Below are positions 35,824-47,500 of a stretch of 64,000 nucleotides of DNA, piece after piece. The stretch lies in NCBI GenBank assembly GCA_963978895.1, contig OZ022243.1, forward strand, positions 13,161,765 to 13,225,764, given 5' to 3'. Numbering within the stretch: position 1 is the stretch's first letter; each line of letters starts with the position of its first letter. Made by a program: the position numbers and the translations under genes. The DNA comes from Erpobdella octoculata (taxonomy: Eukaryota; Annelida; Clitellata; Hirudinida; Erpobdellidae). The notes below the pieces were generated by a model, which worked only from the letters and a program-made list of their open reading frames with translations, was not told where the DNA came from and made no database searches.

Positions 35824-36286
35824 CTTTTTATTGAGCACAATGCAAACCAAACTAACTAAAATACAAGAATAAAATAAATAAAGTGCCCAAAAGGTACATC
35901 CAAAGGGAATTACTTCCCGCTAACGGACGACCTATATATAAAAAAAACAAAACCAGAATGCCAATCGAGAAGTAATACAATTTAAAATTATGTGTCGAGT
36001 AGTAATAAGTAAAATTTTAACGATTTTTTGAGTAATGAAATACTTTTCAAAGAGGAAATAGATGTCGGGATGCTAGGAAAGAATCGTGGACCAGAACATT
36101 TTGTGGAGAATGTTTTAAGGGTTGTTCGAGGAAAATCAGATCAAAAGCAATCAAAGGAATGCACATGAGATGATTTTAAGAAAAAATTATCAAATGACGG
36201 CAACATATGATTATCATATTTGTACATAAAAATACCAACAATTGATTTGAAATCTATTCAGTAGCTTATTTTCAATCAATTTCAAT

Positions 36287-38291
36287 TTACAGGATAATGC
36301 AGAGGGCAAGTGAAAAAAGGATACGTACCACTCGTTTTTGCAAGACATGAAGAGCTTTTAGATGGGAAGGATAATTCGAAGCCCAAACAATATTACAATA
36401 AGATAAGTAAGGATAAACAAGAGCATAGTATAACATCAAGGAAATGTTTATATCCACAAATCGACACACGCAAGATAGTATTCCACAGTTTTTTGCAACC
36501 TTGGATGTGACGTAAACAATATGATTTTTTAATGGGAGATGTTCATCAAGTAACACCCCAAGAAATTTGCATGATGAAACACGCATAACAGGCTTATTGT
36601 CAACATAAAGTTGATAATTGGTACAAATTAACTTATTTCTATGGTGGAATAGGATATAATTAGTTTTACTTATATTTAACGAAAGTTTATTAGCACAGAA
36701 CCATTCGAGCAATACATGGGTCGATTCCATCCATTCCACTGCTGTGAGAATATTTTAATCTTGTCGAAACCTCGATAATCTTGCCTGGTGTTGTAGGTAC
36801 GACATCAAAAGATTGGACCAAAGGGTTGCCATTGTAATCGTCAAACGTTGTATTAAGAGGTGCTATCTTTTTAACAAGATCTGAACCAATGGCGGAGAAA
36901 TAGCTGTTAAACGAGTCAGCGATTTCAAAAGGAGATGTTAAACAACTTCCGTCACCCGCATCAAAAGTCTTGCACTGTTCCACAGAGGTTCGCTTACCCA
37001 ATAAGTTCCCAATCACGTTCCACGTTTCTTTCATGTTTTTTGGCATAAATTGAATTTTTTCGAGTAAAACTCTTTGACTGCCGCAAATTTCATTGATTTA
37101 AAACGATTACGATACAAAGTGAATTTCTGCTTGCTGGATTCTGACGGGTTCGTGAGATACTTTCTATATAAGGCATTTTTTTTCTTACAGCAATTCAAGA
37201 GATTTGATGTCCACTCTTTGTCAAATTTTTGATGACCACGATTGCATTTAATAAGTGGAAAACATTTGTTGTAAGATTCAAGGTATTTGTCAGCGAATAT
37301 TGAATAAGCCGACGAAGCATCACCACCATCAACCGCCCTCGTCACTGTTATTGTTATTAAATCGCCTTTTGAAAGAAAACACGTTATCTTTCTTAGCGCA
37401 GCTGCAAATTGATAGAGTAGTTGAGAGAAAAATAGGAAAGTGGTCTGAGATATCGTCAAGCACAAGCTTTGGAAGAGTCTTCTGTAATGGATAGTTTGTG
37501 AATATATTATCAATTGCAGTGGCAGTTGATAAACATCTTCTGGTAGGCGTCGTAAAAGCCGGAAGAAGGCAGTGGGAGACCAGCAGATTGAAAAACTCAG
37601 CTGACAGCGAGTTCCGTTCTTTGTCGAGAAAGTCGATATTGAAGTCTCCTAGTAAAAATATCTTCACTTGACGTCTATCAATGCAATCCAAAATGTCACT
37701 GAGTTCTGTATTGAAAATATGCACATTGGTATCTGATGGGCGGTAAACAACTCCAACAGTAAAATTTCCAATTCCACGGCACTCCACAGAGACTAAGAGG
37801 ATCTCAAATGAAGTAACAGCAATATTCCAAGAACCAGTATTAAGAATAGAGTATTTTATGTTTGCATCAATAAAAAAACCAATTCCTCCACCTCTCTTCA
37901 TACTTCGGGGCTTAGATAAAAAATTGAAACCCGGTATTTTTACGCTCGAAGATGAATTATCGTCCAAACAAGTTTCTGTGACCGCTATAATCTTAGATCT
38001 ACTCCAGTGAAGCAGCATTGTTAAGTCATATAGTTTGTTTATCATACTTCTGCAATTAACATGAAGAAACGAGAAATGATCTTGAGCCCATCGACAGGTT
38101 AGTACATTTAACTCATCGGGAGTAACATCAACTCTATCATCACAGACAGGTTGGAAAATATTATTGTCAGGATCAATGTTAGTATTAAATAAATAAGAGC
38201 TTCTTCTGAAATTCAGTAAACTTAAACGTTCTTTTTCAATTTCTTCAATGTCAGGAGCCATTTTTCTGAGAGAAATCTTCAAACTTATCAA
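36287..38291 (-). pseudogene. LINE ORF2 with RT palm deleted and frameshifts
   Basis: 38291-37329 encodes the endonuclease (FLHVNCRSMINKL, TETCLDD, GGGIGFFIDA, LLGDFNIDFL, IDNIF, SDHFP). A frameshift near 37345 leads into 37513-37031, and a second near 37040 into 37046-36740. At about 36740 the text jumps from HSSGMDGIDPCIARM to ECFCANK-type sequence (LEWFCANKLSLNISKTNY). About 200 residues are lost, including the whole FLDLAKAFD...FADD core. The C-terminal region runs to 36287. It cannot be active. Confidence 0.85.
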
Positions 38292-38356
38292 ACAAGTTAC
38301 CTTCTAACTTTGCAGATCTTAAACATATTTCTTCAGCAATGAAATTCTTCATACAG

Positions 38357-38713
38357 TCAAAACTTTTCAAATTCCTCCAGACTTAGAACTCGGGTAGGTC
38401 TGTCGGTTTCAGCTTTCCTGGCAAACACTAAACCATTCAATGTCCAGATGGACGAAATTTGTTTTTCTTTATAAAGCTTCCTCCCTTTAGAAAATATATC
38501 AGAATTTTTTTTGGTTAAATGCTCGTTTATATAAACCTTCTGTGAGCTCTCCTTTTTACGTAGCAATCGCATTGATTCTTTTAGCAACTCTTTTATGCTC
38601 AACTCTAGATCAGTCAGTATTTTACTTTTAATTTTATCAGCTAGTGAATCAATTGTTTTATTTTCCATCAACAAATCCATAGTGTCCTCAAACTTCGGCA
38701 GTTTGCGAGACAT
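38357..38713 (-). CDS. LINE ORF1-like protein
   Basis: Starts MSRKLPKFEDTMDLLMENK, has a charged helical middle suggestive of a coiled coil (ELSIKELLKESMRLLRKKE), and ends SIWTLNGLVFARKAETDRPT then RVLSLEEFEKF. It lies just upstream of ORF2 on the same strand, where ORF1 nucleic-acid chaperones of such LINEs sit. No zinc knuckle is seen. A stop follows at 38357 and coding-like sequence continues weakly to about 38290. Confidence 0.55.
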   Translation of the reverse strand: MSRKLPKFEDTMDLLMENKTIDSLADKIKSKILTDLELSIKELLKESMRLLRKKESSQKVYINEHLTKKNSDIFSKGRKLYKEKQISSIWTLNGLVFARKAETDRPTRVLSLEEFEKF

Positions 38714-39011
38714 TGTTTATTATTGTCCGACTTGAGGGAGTGGCTCACAACAATAACAAAATTGTGTTTTTCGACGCAGCACAACACTCATTGCCCGAAA
38801 AGAAAAATCAAAACATGGATAGAATGATGAAAAGTGAAATTAGTTAAACCGATAATGAAACAAAATAATAATATTTATTTTTCGAGAATGACATGTTAAT
38901 TTATTTTACTGTAGGGAGATATTAAGAAAATATTTTAATTTATGGAGTTTGCGAACAAGAAAATATCGTACCACTATATGCAAGAAACAAATATATATAT
39001 ATATGTATATA

Positions 39012-39848
39012 CTAGCTGACCCAGCAAACGTTTTGCAGTATAAATTATTTTAGTTTTTTTATTAAAAGTTCAATTTAAAAAAAACAATGTTTTTTGTCTT
39101 TAGCCAACACAAACAAACTGGATGGTTTGCCCTCGCAAGAACATGCCACGTATAGGTAATTGTTCGTGAGAAAAATATGGCGTGCCCAAATCTAATCCAC
39201 AAACAGACATTGTTTGGCCTTGCGACTAATTAATTTTAATTGCGAATGCCAATCTAATTGTAAATTGAATTTATTTTAATTCAATATGCACTTCTGTGGA
39301 AATTATTGGGATCCGTGGCAGCAAAACACTTTCGCCTCGGAACTTGCCATTCAAAATGCAGGCTTCGACAATGTTTTTCATCAATGTTTTAATTACTAAT
39401 TGCGTGCCATTGCACAGCCGCGGTGGGTTCAAATTCCGAAGTAGAATAACCGGAGATCCAACATTAAGTTGTTTATGATGCGGTGACATGCCTGGCAAAT
39501 CCAATGAGTTCAAAAACTATGTTGGATAATTTATGGCTTCGCTGGCATCGCAAACCGTATCAATCGATTTGTATGACACCAATTCGTCTGGCAACAACTG
39601 CTGTATCTTAAAATTTAAATCATTGACATCCACATTTTTTGCTGCAAAAGACATATTTGCACTTTTTTGTTTTTCCAAAATAACTTTTTTAAATAATTTA
39701 AAACAAATATTTTAAATAGCCATGGACCTATCCTAAGATCTACCAAATGTACACAAAAATTTTCATAAAAATCGGTTCAGCCGTTTCGGAGAAGCTCAAT
39801 TTCAAACACTATGACACGAGATTTATATATATATATTTTTATATCTAC
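39012..39848 (-). mobile_element. Non-autonomous Helitron with helicase remnant
   Basis: The 3' end on the minus strand is GTTTGCTGGGTCAG, CTAG at 39012, then T. The 5' part (about 39750-39840) reads TATATAAATCTCGTGTCATA and GAAACGGCTGAACCGA, common near Helitron 5' ends. The interior keeps the C-terminal part of a Pif1-like Helitron helicase. Confidence 0.7.
39060..39513 (-). pseudogene. Helitron Pif1-type helicase C-terminal remnant
   Basis: The frame 39513-39271 reads LPGMSPHHKQLNVGSPVILL, RNLNPPRLCNGTQLVIKTLM then EACILNGKFRGESVLLPRIP, the conserved block before the last helicase motifs. After a frame break, 39240-39080 gives SQGQTMSVCGLDLGTP then FSHEQLPIRGMF, equivalent to helicase motifs V-VI. 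The Rep nuclease and the ATPase motifs I-IV are absent, so no enzyme can be made. Confidence 0.7.
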
Positions 39849-40070
39849 GGTTTATAATCAAGGCTGATAAACCTCAGAAGATTTTATAAACTAAGAAAGA
39901 CATAATAATAGAGTTGAGCGATTACATTACTTCAATCAACCAGTTTTAATTACAGTTACTAAGGCACAAGTTTTTGATTAAGTGTGTATTTCTTCTAATA
40001 AATTTATGACCATTTTTAAAGAACCTCAGTATAGTTATCGATATTACAACAACTGGTGAGATAAATAAAA

Positions 40071-41108
40071 ATGGTTCATCACAAATTATTGGAAGAACTC
40101 TCCCTGTTTGAGTTGAGGTGGGAACGAAAAAAACGAGAACTCAATGACAAAGGAAAAAAGTCTGAGCTCGTGGATCGCCTCCGAATGACATTGGAAAGCC
40201 AAGGTCTGGACGCAGACGAATTCGAATTTGATATGGATGAGGAATTAACAAATTATCTGAAAGAAACCAAAGCCGTTATGGAAGGAATAAAAGAATTAAT
40301 TCTCGAAGGTCAGTTTAAATTAACAGATGTGGAGAAAAGAGTTAATAACCTGGAAAAATTGGTAGAAGAGAATACCAAGGAAATCGAGAAGAGAATCGAG
40401 AGCAACCTGGAGATAAAATTGAACAATCTGGTCAAACAAGGACAGACTGGTTTCCAAACCCAAGAAAGAATTCATTCTGTTGAGCATGTCAAGACCCCGG
40501 TTTTTGATGGCACTGTGTCATGGTCCGTCTACAAAGCTCAATTTGAAATTGCTGCCAGGAAAAATAACTGGTTAACCAGCCATCAGAAGGCTGAAAATCT
40601 GGTATTTTCCTTGAGGGGAGAAGCTTTACAGCTTCTCGAGCTTATTGTAGATAGAGATGATTACGATGCGATCGTAAAGGTTCCCGAGAACAGATTCGGT
40701 AATCAACGCGAGCCCGAAATTTTTCGAGCTCAACTCAAGAGTCGACGCCAGAAACCCGAAGAAAGCATGCAACATCTGGAAACAGATATAGAACGGCTTG
40801 CTAACCTGGGATACCCCTTGTGCCCTCGAAATGTCCTCAACACAATTATTACGGATGGATTCATAGCGGCCTTGAAGAACTCTGAAACCCAAAAGGCTAT
40901 TAGGGTTGCCCACGTAGCTAGTCACAGCAAAACTTTGGCATTTGCAATAAATTATGAAGCCTCTGTGGAGCCATCTGATAGGTCTCGTCACGTAAGAAAA
41001 TTGGGAAGCGAGGACGAAGATGAACTGGATGATCGAGTCCGGAGAGTTATTAAGGAGTTGTGGAAGAACGGGACATCTACAAAAAGACTGTATAATTCAG
41101 ATGTTTAG
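40071..41108 (+). CDS. Gag with N-terminal SAP-like motif
   Basis: 345 codons. The start, LLEELSLFELRWERKKRELN then DKGKKSELVDRLR, resembles a SAP DNA-binding helix-extended loop. A coiled-coil-prone stretch (about residues 70-125) follows, then a retrotransposon gag core: FDGTVSWSVYKAQFEIAA, LRGEALQLLE, FRAQLKSRRQKPEESMQHL. Gag packages element RNA into particles. The zinc knuckle lies in the next frame (CGRTGHLQKDC at about 41050-41090), so Gag and Pro are joined by a shift, natural or mutational. Confidence 0.75.
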   Translation: MVHHKLLEELSLFELRWERKKRELNDKGKKSELVDRLRMTLESQGLDADEFEFDMDEELTNYLKETKAVMEGIKELILEGQFKLTDVEKRVNNLEKLVEENTKEIEKRIESNLEIKLNNLVKQGQTGFQTQERIHSVEHVKTPVFDGTVSWSVYKAQFEIAARKNNWLTSHQKAENLVFSLRGEALQLLELIVDRDDYDAIVKVPENRFGNQREPEIFRAQLKSRRQKPEESMQHLETDIERLANLGYPLCPRNVLNTIITDGFIAALKNSETQKAIRVAHVASHSKTLAFAINYEASVEPSDRSRHVRKLGSEDEDELDDRVRRVIKELWKNGTSTKRLYNSDV

Positions 41109-41898
41109 ACCCGGGCAACAGAAGAAAATGGATCACTGTAGGCCTAATGATGTCAAACAAGGAAACCCCATAAAGGCCCAATCCAGCAAGAAAAAATCAG
41201 ATTCTGTGAAGGTAAAAGATAATTTGCCTTGCGGAGTTGAGCCAGTTACCGTTCTTGGAAAAGGAACTAGTTTATTTGTGGAAGGTAGATTAGGAATGAG
41301 AAACTGTAAGTTTATTATTGATACAGGAGCTTCTTGTTCAATCATAAAACCTTGTTTGGCAAAAGGAGAGGTTTTACAAAATGGAAAGCACATCCGTTTA
41401 AAGACTGCAACAGGAGAGCTTGTTCCAGTAGTTGGTAAAATTCAAACTGAAATAAGGCTGGGAAATAAGACTTTTCAGCCCCAGTTTCTGGTTGCTGATA
41501 TAGAAGAAGAATGCCTACTTGGGCTTGACTTTATGAGAATTCAGGGGTTTGCAGTGGACTTAAAAATGGGAACATTCAGACAGGGAAATATGGAAATACC
41601 TGTTTGCTATAAAGGCGAAACAAATTCGGTAAGGCGAGTATTGGTAAGAAAGAGCATCATTGTACCTGCTCAGTCGGAATCTTTGGTTTGGGCAAGAATA
41701 GAGAATGAGAAAAACTTAAGAGTTGTTGGGTTCATCGAGCCCCTGAACGGAGTTGAAAAACATGGATTAATGATCGGAAAAACACTGGTACGAACGGAGT
41801 CAGGAAGCTACGTGCCAGTCAGAGTTATGAATGTGACAGAACGCGACAAGCAAATAACAAAAGGTGAATTGCGGTATGCAGCCCAGTCTATCACATAG
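41020..41898 (+). CDS. Zinc knuckle and aspartic protease
   Basis: Overlaps the end of gag in another frame. The start, RSCGRTGHLQKDC, is a CCHC knuckle that has lost its first cysteine spacing. The protease core is FIIDTGASCSIIKPCLAKG with the flap-side block ATGELVPVVGKI and ECLLGLDFM, the second conserved GLD motif. The protease cleaves the polyprotein. A stop at 41896 separates it from the RT frame, suggesting decay. Confidence 0.75.
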   Translation: MNWMIESGELLRSCGRTGHLQKDCIIQMFRPGQQKKMDHCRPNDVKQGNPIKAQSSKKKSDSVKVKDNLPCGVEPVTVLGKGTSLFVEGRLGMRNCKFIIDTGASCSIIKPCLAKGEVLQNGKHIRLKTATGELVPVVGKIQTEIRLGNKTFQPQFLVADIEEECLLGLDFMRIQGFAVDLKMGTFRQGNMEIPVCYKGETNSVRRVLVRKSIIVPAQSESLVWARIENEKNLRVVGFIEPLNGVEKHGLMIGKTLVRTESGSYVPVRVMNVTERDKQITKGELRYAAQSIT

Positions 41899-42176
41899 TG
41901 GCATGTACCACAGTGGTTGGTAAAAATAATAATAAAAAGAGAATGAAGTACTCGCAAATTCAGGAACCGCTTGAAGCCGCTAAAACTTCATTAAAACCAA
42001 TGGACTATGTCAAAGCGGAATAGCTGATTGAAGAATATTGTGATATAATAGCTATTGACGAAGAAGACAATGGGAAAACAAAGATCGTTGAACACCAAAT
42101 TCGAACTTGTAATACAGAACCCATTCGTCAACTGCCACGAAGGCTTCCACTGGTAAAACGAGAAGAAGCTAGAAAG

Positions 42177-42710
42177 ATGCTAGAAAAGATGAAGAAACAA
42201 GGAGTTATTGAACCATTCAATAGTCCATGGAGTTTACCTGTAGTACTTGTTAGGAAGAAAGATAACTCGCTACGTTTTTGTGTCGACTACAGATTGTTAA
42301 ACGAGGTCGCACAAAAAGATGGTTACATTTTGCCCAGAATCGATGACACCATCGATACACTTGCGGGATCTCGAATGTTTTCTACTTTAGATCTTAAGAG
42401 CGGATATTGGCAGGTGGGAATACATCCCCGGGATCGCGAGAAAACTGCCTTTTCAATAGGTGAAGGATTGTGGCAATTTACAGTGATGCCATTTGGCTTG
42501 TGCAACGCATCCGCAACTTTCGAGCGACTTATGGAGTATGTGTTACAAGGATTAAATTGGAGAACGTGTCTTGTTTATTTGGACGACATTATTGTTGTTG
42601 GAAAGACGTTTGAAGAGCATCTACACAATCTTGTAGAAGTTTTCCAAAGGATCCGGGATGCTGGTATGAAGCTAAATCCGGCAAAGTGTGCACTTTCAAA
42701 AGCAAGGTGA
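42177..42710 (+). pseudogene. Reverse transcriptase, truncated
   Basis: Reads KKQGVIEPFNSPWSLPVVLV, LRFCVDYRLLN, FSTLDLKSGYWQVGIHP, EGLWQFTVMPFGLCNASATF and the catalytic YLDDIIVVGK (near residue 135). Sense continues to 42815 in another frame after a 1-base loss in CALFKSK (about 42700), then is cut by the PLE array. RNase H and integrase are absent. Confidence 0.85.
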
Positions 42711-42815
42711 AGTATCTTCGTCATGTAGTTTCTGTCGAAGTGGTAGGAACCGATCTTGAGAAAATTGAAGCGGTTAACCATTGGACTGTTCCGAGAAATT
42801 CTCAGGAATTAAGAA

Positions 42816-44074
42816 CATACATAAAATAAACTGGAGTTATGAGGATAAAATAAGTATAATTAAAAACGTTTAATTAAAGGATAAAATAATAGTAACAGTA
42901 ATAATAATAATAATAATAAAAGCAAGTATTATGATAATAAATGATTAAATTAAGTCGAAATTACATAAAATATTTAAATAAATAAAATCAAGAATATCTC
43001 CGCTTTCGTCGAACAGTGATGTTCTCGTTTGAAAGTAAATGGAGGAAGGAACTGGATGAGTACGAGCGATTGTCATCAATCGGACATTCTTCTTCGACAC
43101 AGGTGCGCGCGGTATCATCAGGACTGACAGGTTGATCCAAGTCATCAACAACGGTCGTGAAAGAACAAGGACTTTCTGTGAGGATATTTTCTAAAGTATC
43201 TTCAGATGACGGATCTTGCGTTGTATCGAAATATTGCGAAAAAGAGCATGCGTCCAAAACGTCAGGAGTGTTTGTTTTATACATATCACACTTATGATTA
43301 AGCTGAAACTCATCAGGTGAATCAATCTCAAGAGAATTATCAAGTGAATGAAACAGATCAACAGAGCAGCAGTTACCGATGTCATGGAATTCATTAACAT
43401 TGGAAACATCAAGAGTCGCGTTAGAAAAGGTATCGAGAAGATGACCATTTGAAAGATCAACAGGACCCATGCTATTTCCGTTAATCGAAGTGTCAACATT
43501 GTCAGAGGTAGTCAAAACATTGTTACTCTTTTCAAAATTCGGTCGTGAAGCAATGTCCTCAGTGAATCCAAATAATCTAAGAGTTGTAGAAAACTTTTCA
43601 AATTGTTTATTAATTGAAGGGCAGAGTTTCTGAATATAAAGAGCTTCTTTTATTTTAAGTCAAAGAGGTTCGTATTCTTTAACAACAATATTCGAATTAG
43701 CAACGAGAACTTCACGTGTGAGTTTTCGATGATGTATTTTTTTCAAAATGCTGTCGAATACTGCCGGATTGCAGATGCATTGTTAACCTACGAGACAGTT
43801 TAGTTCTGGTATGACCAATATATTGTTCCACCTTACTGTGTGGCAACGGACATTTAAACTGGTATACCAAGTTGGTTTGCTGTAGGATATCATCTTTTTT
43901 CCGGGTTCTATTGTTGGTAATTACAAGGTTAAAAAGTTTGAGGTTTTTATAGTAAATATATAACTTCAAAACGTTATTATTAGGATGTATAACTGAAACT
44001 TCTTTACTGATAATTCTACGTAAAACAGATTCGTCCAATTTATAATGGGAATGCATCTGATTTCTATAGAACAA

Positions 44075-44138
<64 letters not shown>

Positions 44139-44340
44139 CAGTATTTCGGCACTAAATGTTCATTTAAACATTCTCTGTTGAAATATACACGCCATTTAGA
44201 AGACACGGTTTTGTCAATTAAACGCTTAAAATATTTTAAGTGAGAGAAAACACTTTTACTAAATCTAAAATCAAACGTTTTATTAGCAACCAACTTGCAA
44301 GTTTCAGCCATTGCGGCCATCGTCAGGGTTGTTTTGATTG
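42816..44340 (-). mobile_element. PLE copy 3, RT replaced by (TA)n
   Basis: From the hammerhead at 44287-44331, the frame reads AAMAETCKLVANKTFDFRFS to NEHLVPKYCK, then (TA)n at 44082-44133. It re-enters a PLE at the region before GIY-YIG (RNQMHSHYKLDESVLRRII, then QYIGHTRTKLSRRLTMHLQ). The reverse transcriptase is missing. A separate acidic C-terminal tail (43515-42988, ending ITVRRKRRYS) matches the type of tail in copy 2 but is diverged, so copy 3 comes from another subfamily. Confidence 0.75.
44287..44331 (-). ncRNA. Hammerhead ribozyme, PLE copy 3
   Basis: Minus strand: helix I CAACC, core CTGACGA, U, helix II GGCC/GGCT with GCAAT loop, GAAA, helix III CTTGCAAG, triplet GTT, helix I GGTTG. 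Five perfect helix I pairs and a complete core. Confidence 0.75.
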
Positions 44341-44595
44341 TCTTAATGTAACTAAAAGTTAATACATACAGTACATAATAATAATTAAAATCGGGACGAT
44401 GAACTTAAATTAAGCAGAAAATAATTAATAAAATAATAATAAAAATAAAATAATAATATTAAAATCAAAATAAAAATACTTTAAAAATTATATTAATTTA
44501 AATCGAGAGATAATAATTTAAATTTATAAAATTCATCAAAAGTTTTAAGAAATGTGAAACAGACAAAGAAGCTTATATATCATATCAAAACAATG

Positions 44596-47500
44596 TCATC
44601 TCTTCCGTCTAATTGTAATATTAATGTTATCAGTTAAGTGAGACAAGTTCAACGGACCAGATAACCCCTCTGAAACACATGTACCATCAACAGTCACTCC
44701 AGAAGATCCGTCATCCACCTGAGAAATCTCTGCACAACCCTTTATCCGGTGCATTCGGACGGAATCATGGCAACCGGATAAACAACCATCATAAAACTCA
44801 ACATCTGTTCGATCAACGAGACTTTGACCAGGCAAACCCGACAAGCAACATGTATCTACAGTTTTAAATCCCTGCAACAAGTCATCTGTAGATGAGGCGC
44901 CTTTTTTATCACCATCAATGTTACATATTTCAGAAGCTTGGGAGGAAGAAAAACATATTGTAGAAGGATGCATATCGTCGCACTTTAAATCAAGCAAAAT
45001 GCTATCTGTAATTGAGGTGCCTTTTAAATCACCATCCTGGTTATTTCCATCAGATGCATGTAAGGGAGAAAAACAATTATCAATATTGACGTCATCAGCG
45101 GTCACGACCCTGAAAGAACAACATTCTTTTGTATCTTTGTCATTCACGTGTCCGGATTTGTTTTCATCAGAGACAGCATTTTCAATCTGATGTTCTATAG
45201 CAAGTTGAATATCTGCAGACTGCAGACTCGGTTGTGCAGCCCCTGCATTGGCTGGATCAGAACAAATCAAAGTATTAATATCAAGTTTGATTCTATTTGA
45301 TTGAACATCACCAACATCAGATATATTGAACAGAGACAATGTGCCATCTGTAAAATCTCTTTGCATGTTAATTTTAGGTTTTTCCTGTGAAATATACAAA
45401 GCTTCAGATAATTTAAGGTGAATCGGACAATGCTCTCTACGCAAAATCTCAGTGTTGCTGTCCAATATTTTTCTGTCAAGACGAATATGATGTTGTACCC
45501 TCATGTGATCTGCAATACTACCACCCTGCACATGCATCGTCAACCTTCTAGCAAGTGTCGTTCTAGTATGACCTATATAACAATGAGGTATATCTTCATG
45601 ATACGGGCAAGTAAATTTATAAACAACATTACTTTGCTTTAAACTATTATTAGAGTTGACAGGACTATTTTTGAGAACAAGATTATGTGTTTTCATGTTA
45701 TTATAGTATATACAGAATTTCAACTTAGAATCTTTTTTAACTGGTTTAACTTTGCTCAAGATAATTTTTCTAATCATATTTTCTTCCATCTTGTAATTTT
45801 TATGCATTTGGCTTCTACAAAACAGTTTAATATCATCACAACACTTGCTTGGAGAATTATTACCATCACTAGAAAACTTGTAATCCAAATACTTTTTCAG
45901 ACACATATCAAACATGCAATTAGTAAATCCATTATTAATCAGCAGTTGCCGAATCCTATGAACTTCCAAATGAAAATCAATCCAGCTATTCGAGAGTTTA
46001 TACGCTCTTGTCAAATAGTTATTTATAACACTATGTTTATATCTATCAGGGCAATCACTATTACCTTTCAAACATTCACCTGAATCTGTTGGTTTAACAT
46101 ATACTTGCATCTGCAGCCTGTCACCAACATTACCAACCAACACATCTAAAAAGGGCAAGGAGCCATCTTTTCCACAAGATTCATGTGTAAACTTGAGTAC
46201 AGATGAGTTTTCCAAAGCCCTCTTTAAATCAAAAACATTCTTATCGGGGCGTGACATAATAAAAATATCATCTACATATCTGCAATAAATCAAAGTATTT
46301 TCATTAATCATTGAACTTAACTTTCTTTCCACATCAGACATGTAAAATTCAGCAAAAACTGGTCCCAGAGGTGACCCCATTGCCACACCGTCTATCTGGA
46401 GATATAATTCACCACCTGGAGCAATAAAAGGAGACTCAGTGGTACACAGTAAAAGAGCTTCTTTCAACAAATTCAAACCAAACAGAGGTGGTTCAAGCTC
46501 CGGATGATTATAAACAGATGAACAAATTATCTCAATAGTAATTTCTATAGGTACACTTGTAAACAAGCTCACTACATCCAATGAGCAAATCGTGCCTCTC
46601 TGAGAGCAAGTATTAACAAGGTCAACAAACTCACTAGAAGATTTTATATTGTACTGTGATTGACAATATGGAGCAATTAATTGATTGAGAAACTTTGCCA
46701 ACTGATACGTTGGTGCGGGACACTGCGAGATTATAGGTCTGAGAGGAGTGCCTTCTTTATGTATCTTTGCATTCCCATACATATATCCTGGTTTATATTC
46801 TCCAATGACATTTTGTATTTTATTGCAACCAAAAGAGGAATTAATAGAACCTATAATCTGATTAACCTTTCTTTTAATATTGGCTGTAGGGTTAGAAGTA
46901 ATTTTTCTAAATTTGCTGCTATCACAGAGTATATTATTTATTTTTGAAAAATAATCAGATCTATCAAACAAAACATATGTGTTGGATTTGTCTCCTTTTC
47001 TGATAATAACATCCTGATTACTCTTCAACTTCTTGGCTGCCATCTTCAAGTGATGTGGTAATGACATTGAATCACCACCACTTCTGTTCACGTAACCCTC
47101 AGCTGACATTTGACTTGTTAATCCTTCTGAAATTGTTACACAACCTTTTCTAGATAAACTAATTATGTTATGATATAACATCTCCAGCTCAATTTGTTTA
47201 AACATAGGGTCATAACCACTGCTGAGATGATAATTAAAACCAAGCTGCAGAAATTCAATCTCATCTAAACTTGGCTGATATCCAGACAAATTGATAAATC
47301 CCTTCAATGATTCTGGTGTAGCAAATTGGCCACCATACAATCTACAAAGTTTACCTGCTATAACATTCTTCTTATTATTGTCACATTTTTTGAAATAAAA
47401 CTCCATATAAGAATTAAGAGCATTTGCTTCATTTACATCAGTACAAATATCCAACAAATCAAGTTTCTTGTCTTCAAAAAGTTTCTTATTGGCATTCAGT

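Larger units (their letters stand above)
35821..38760 (-). mobile_element. LINE, same family as 1-3272, RT core deleted
   Basis: The 3' end at 35821-35835 abuts (TA)n and ends CAATAAAAAGTTAA. The 3' UTR has GGATGTACCTTTTGGGCAC. ORF2 is in three frame-shifted parts and ORF1 is near the 5' end. Head at about 38760. Confidence 0.85.
40071..42815 (+). mobile_element. Mag/Gypsy-like LTR retrotransposon, 3' truncated
   Basis: Gag, protease and RT in order on the + strand. Sequence identity with the decayed copy breaks at about 42815 (GGAATTAAGAA), where the PLE array starts. A 5' LTR was not delimited; ACTGGTGAG at 40051-40059 could belong to a primer-binding site. No env-like gene is seen. Confidence 0.8.
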
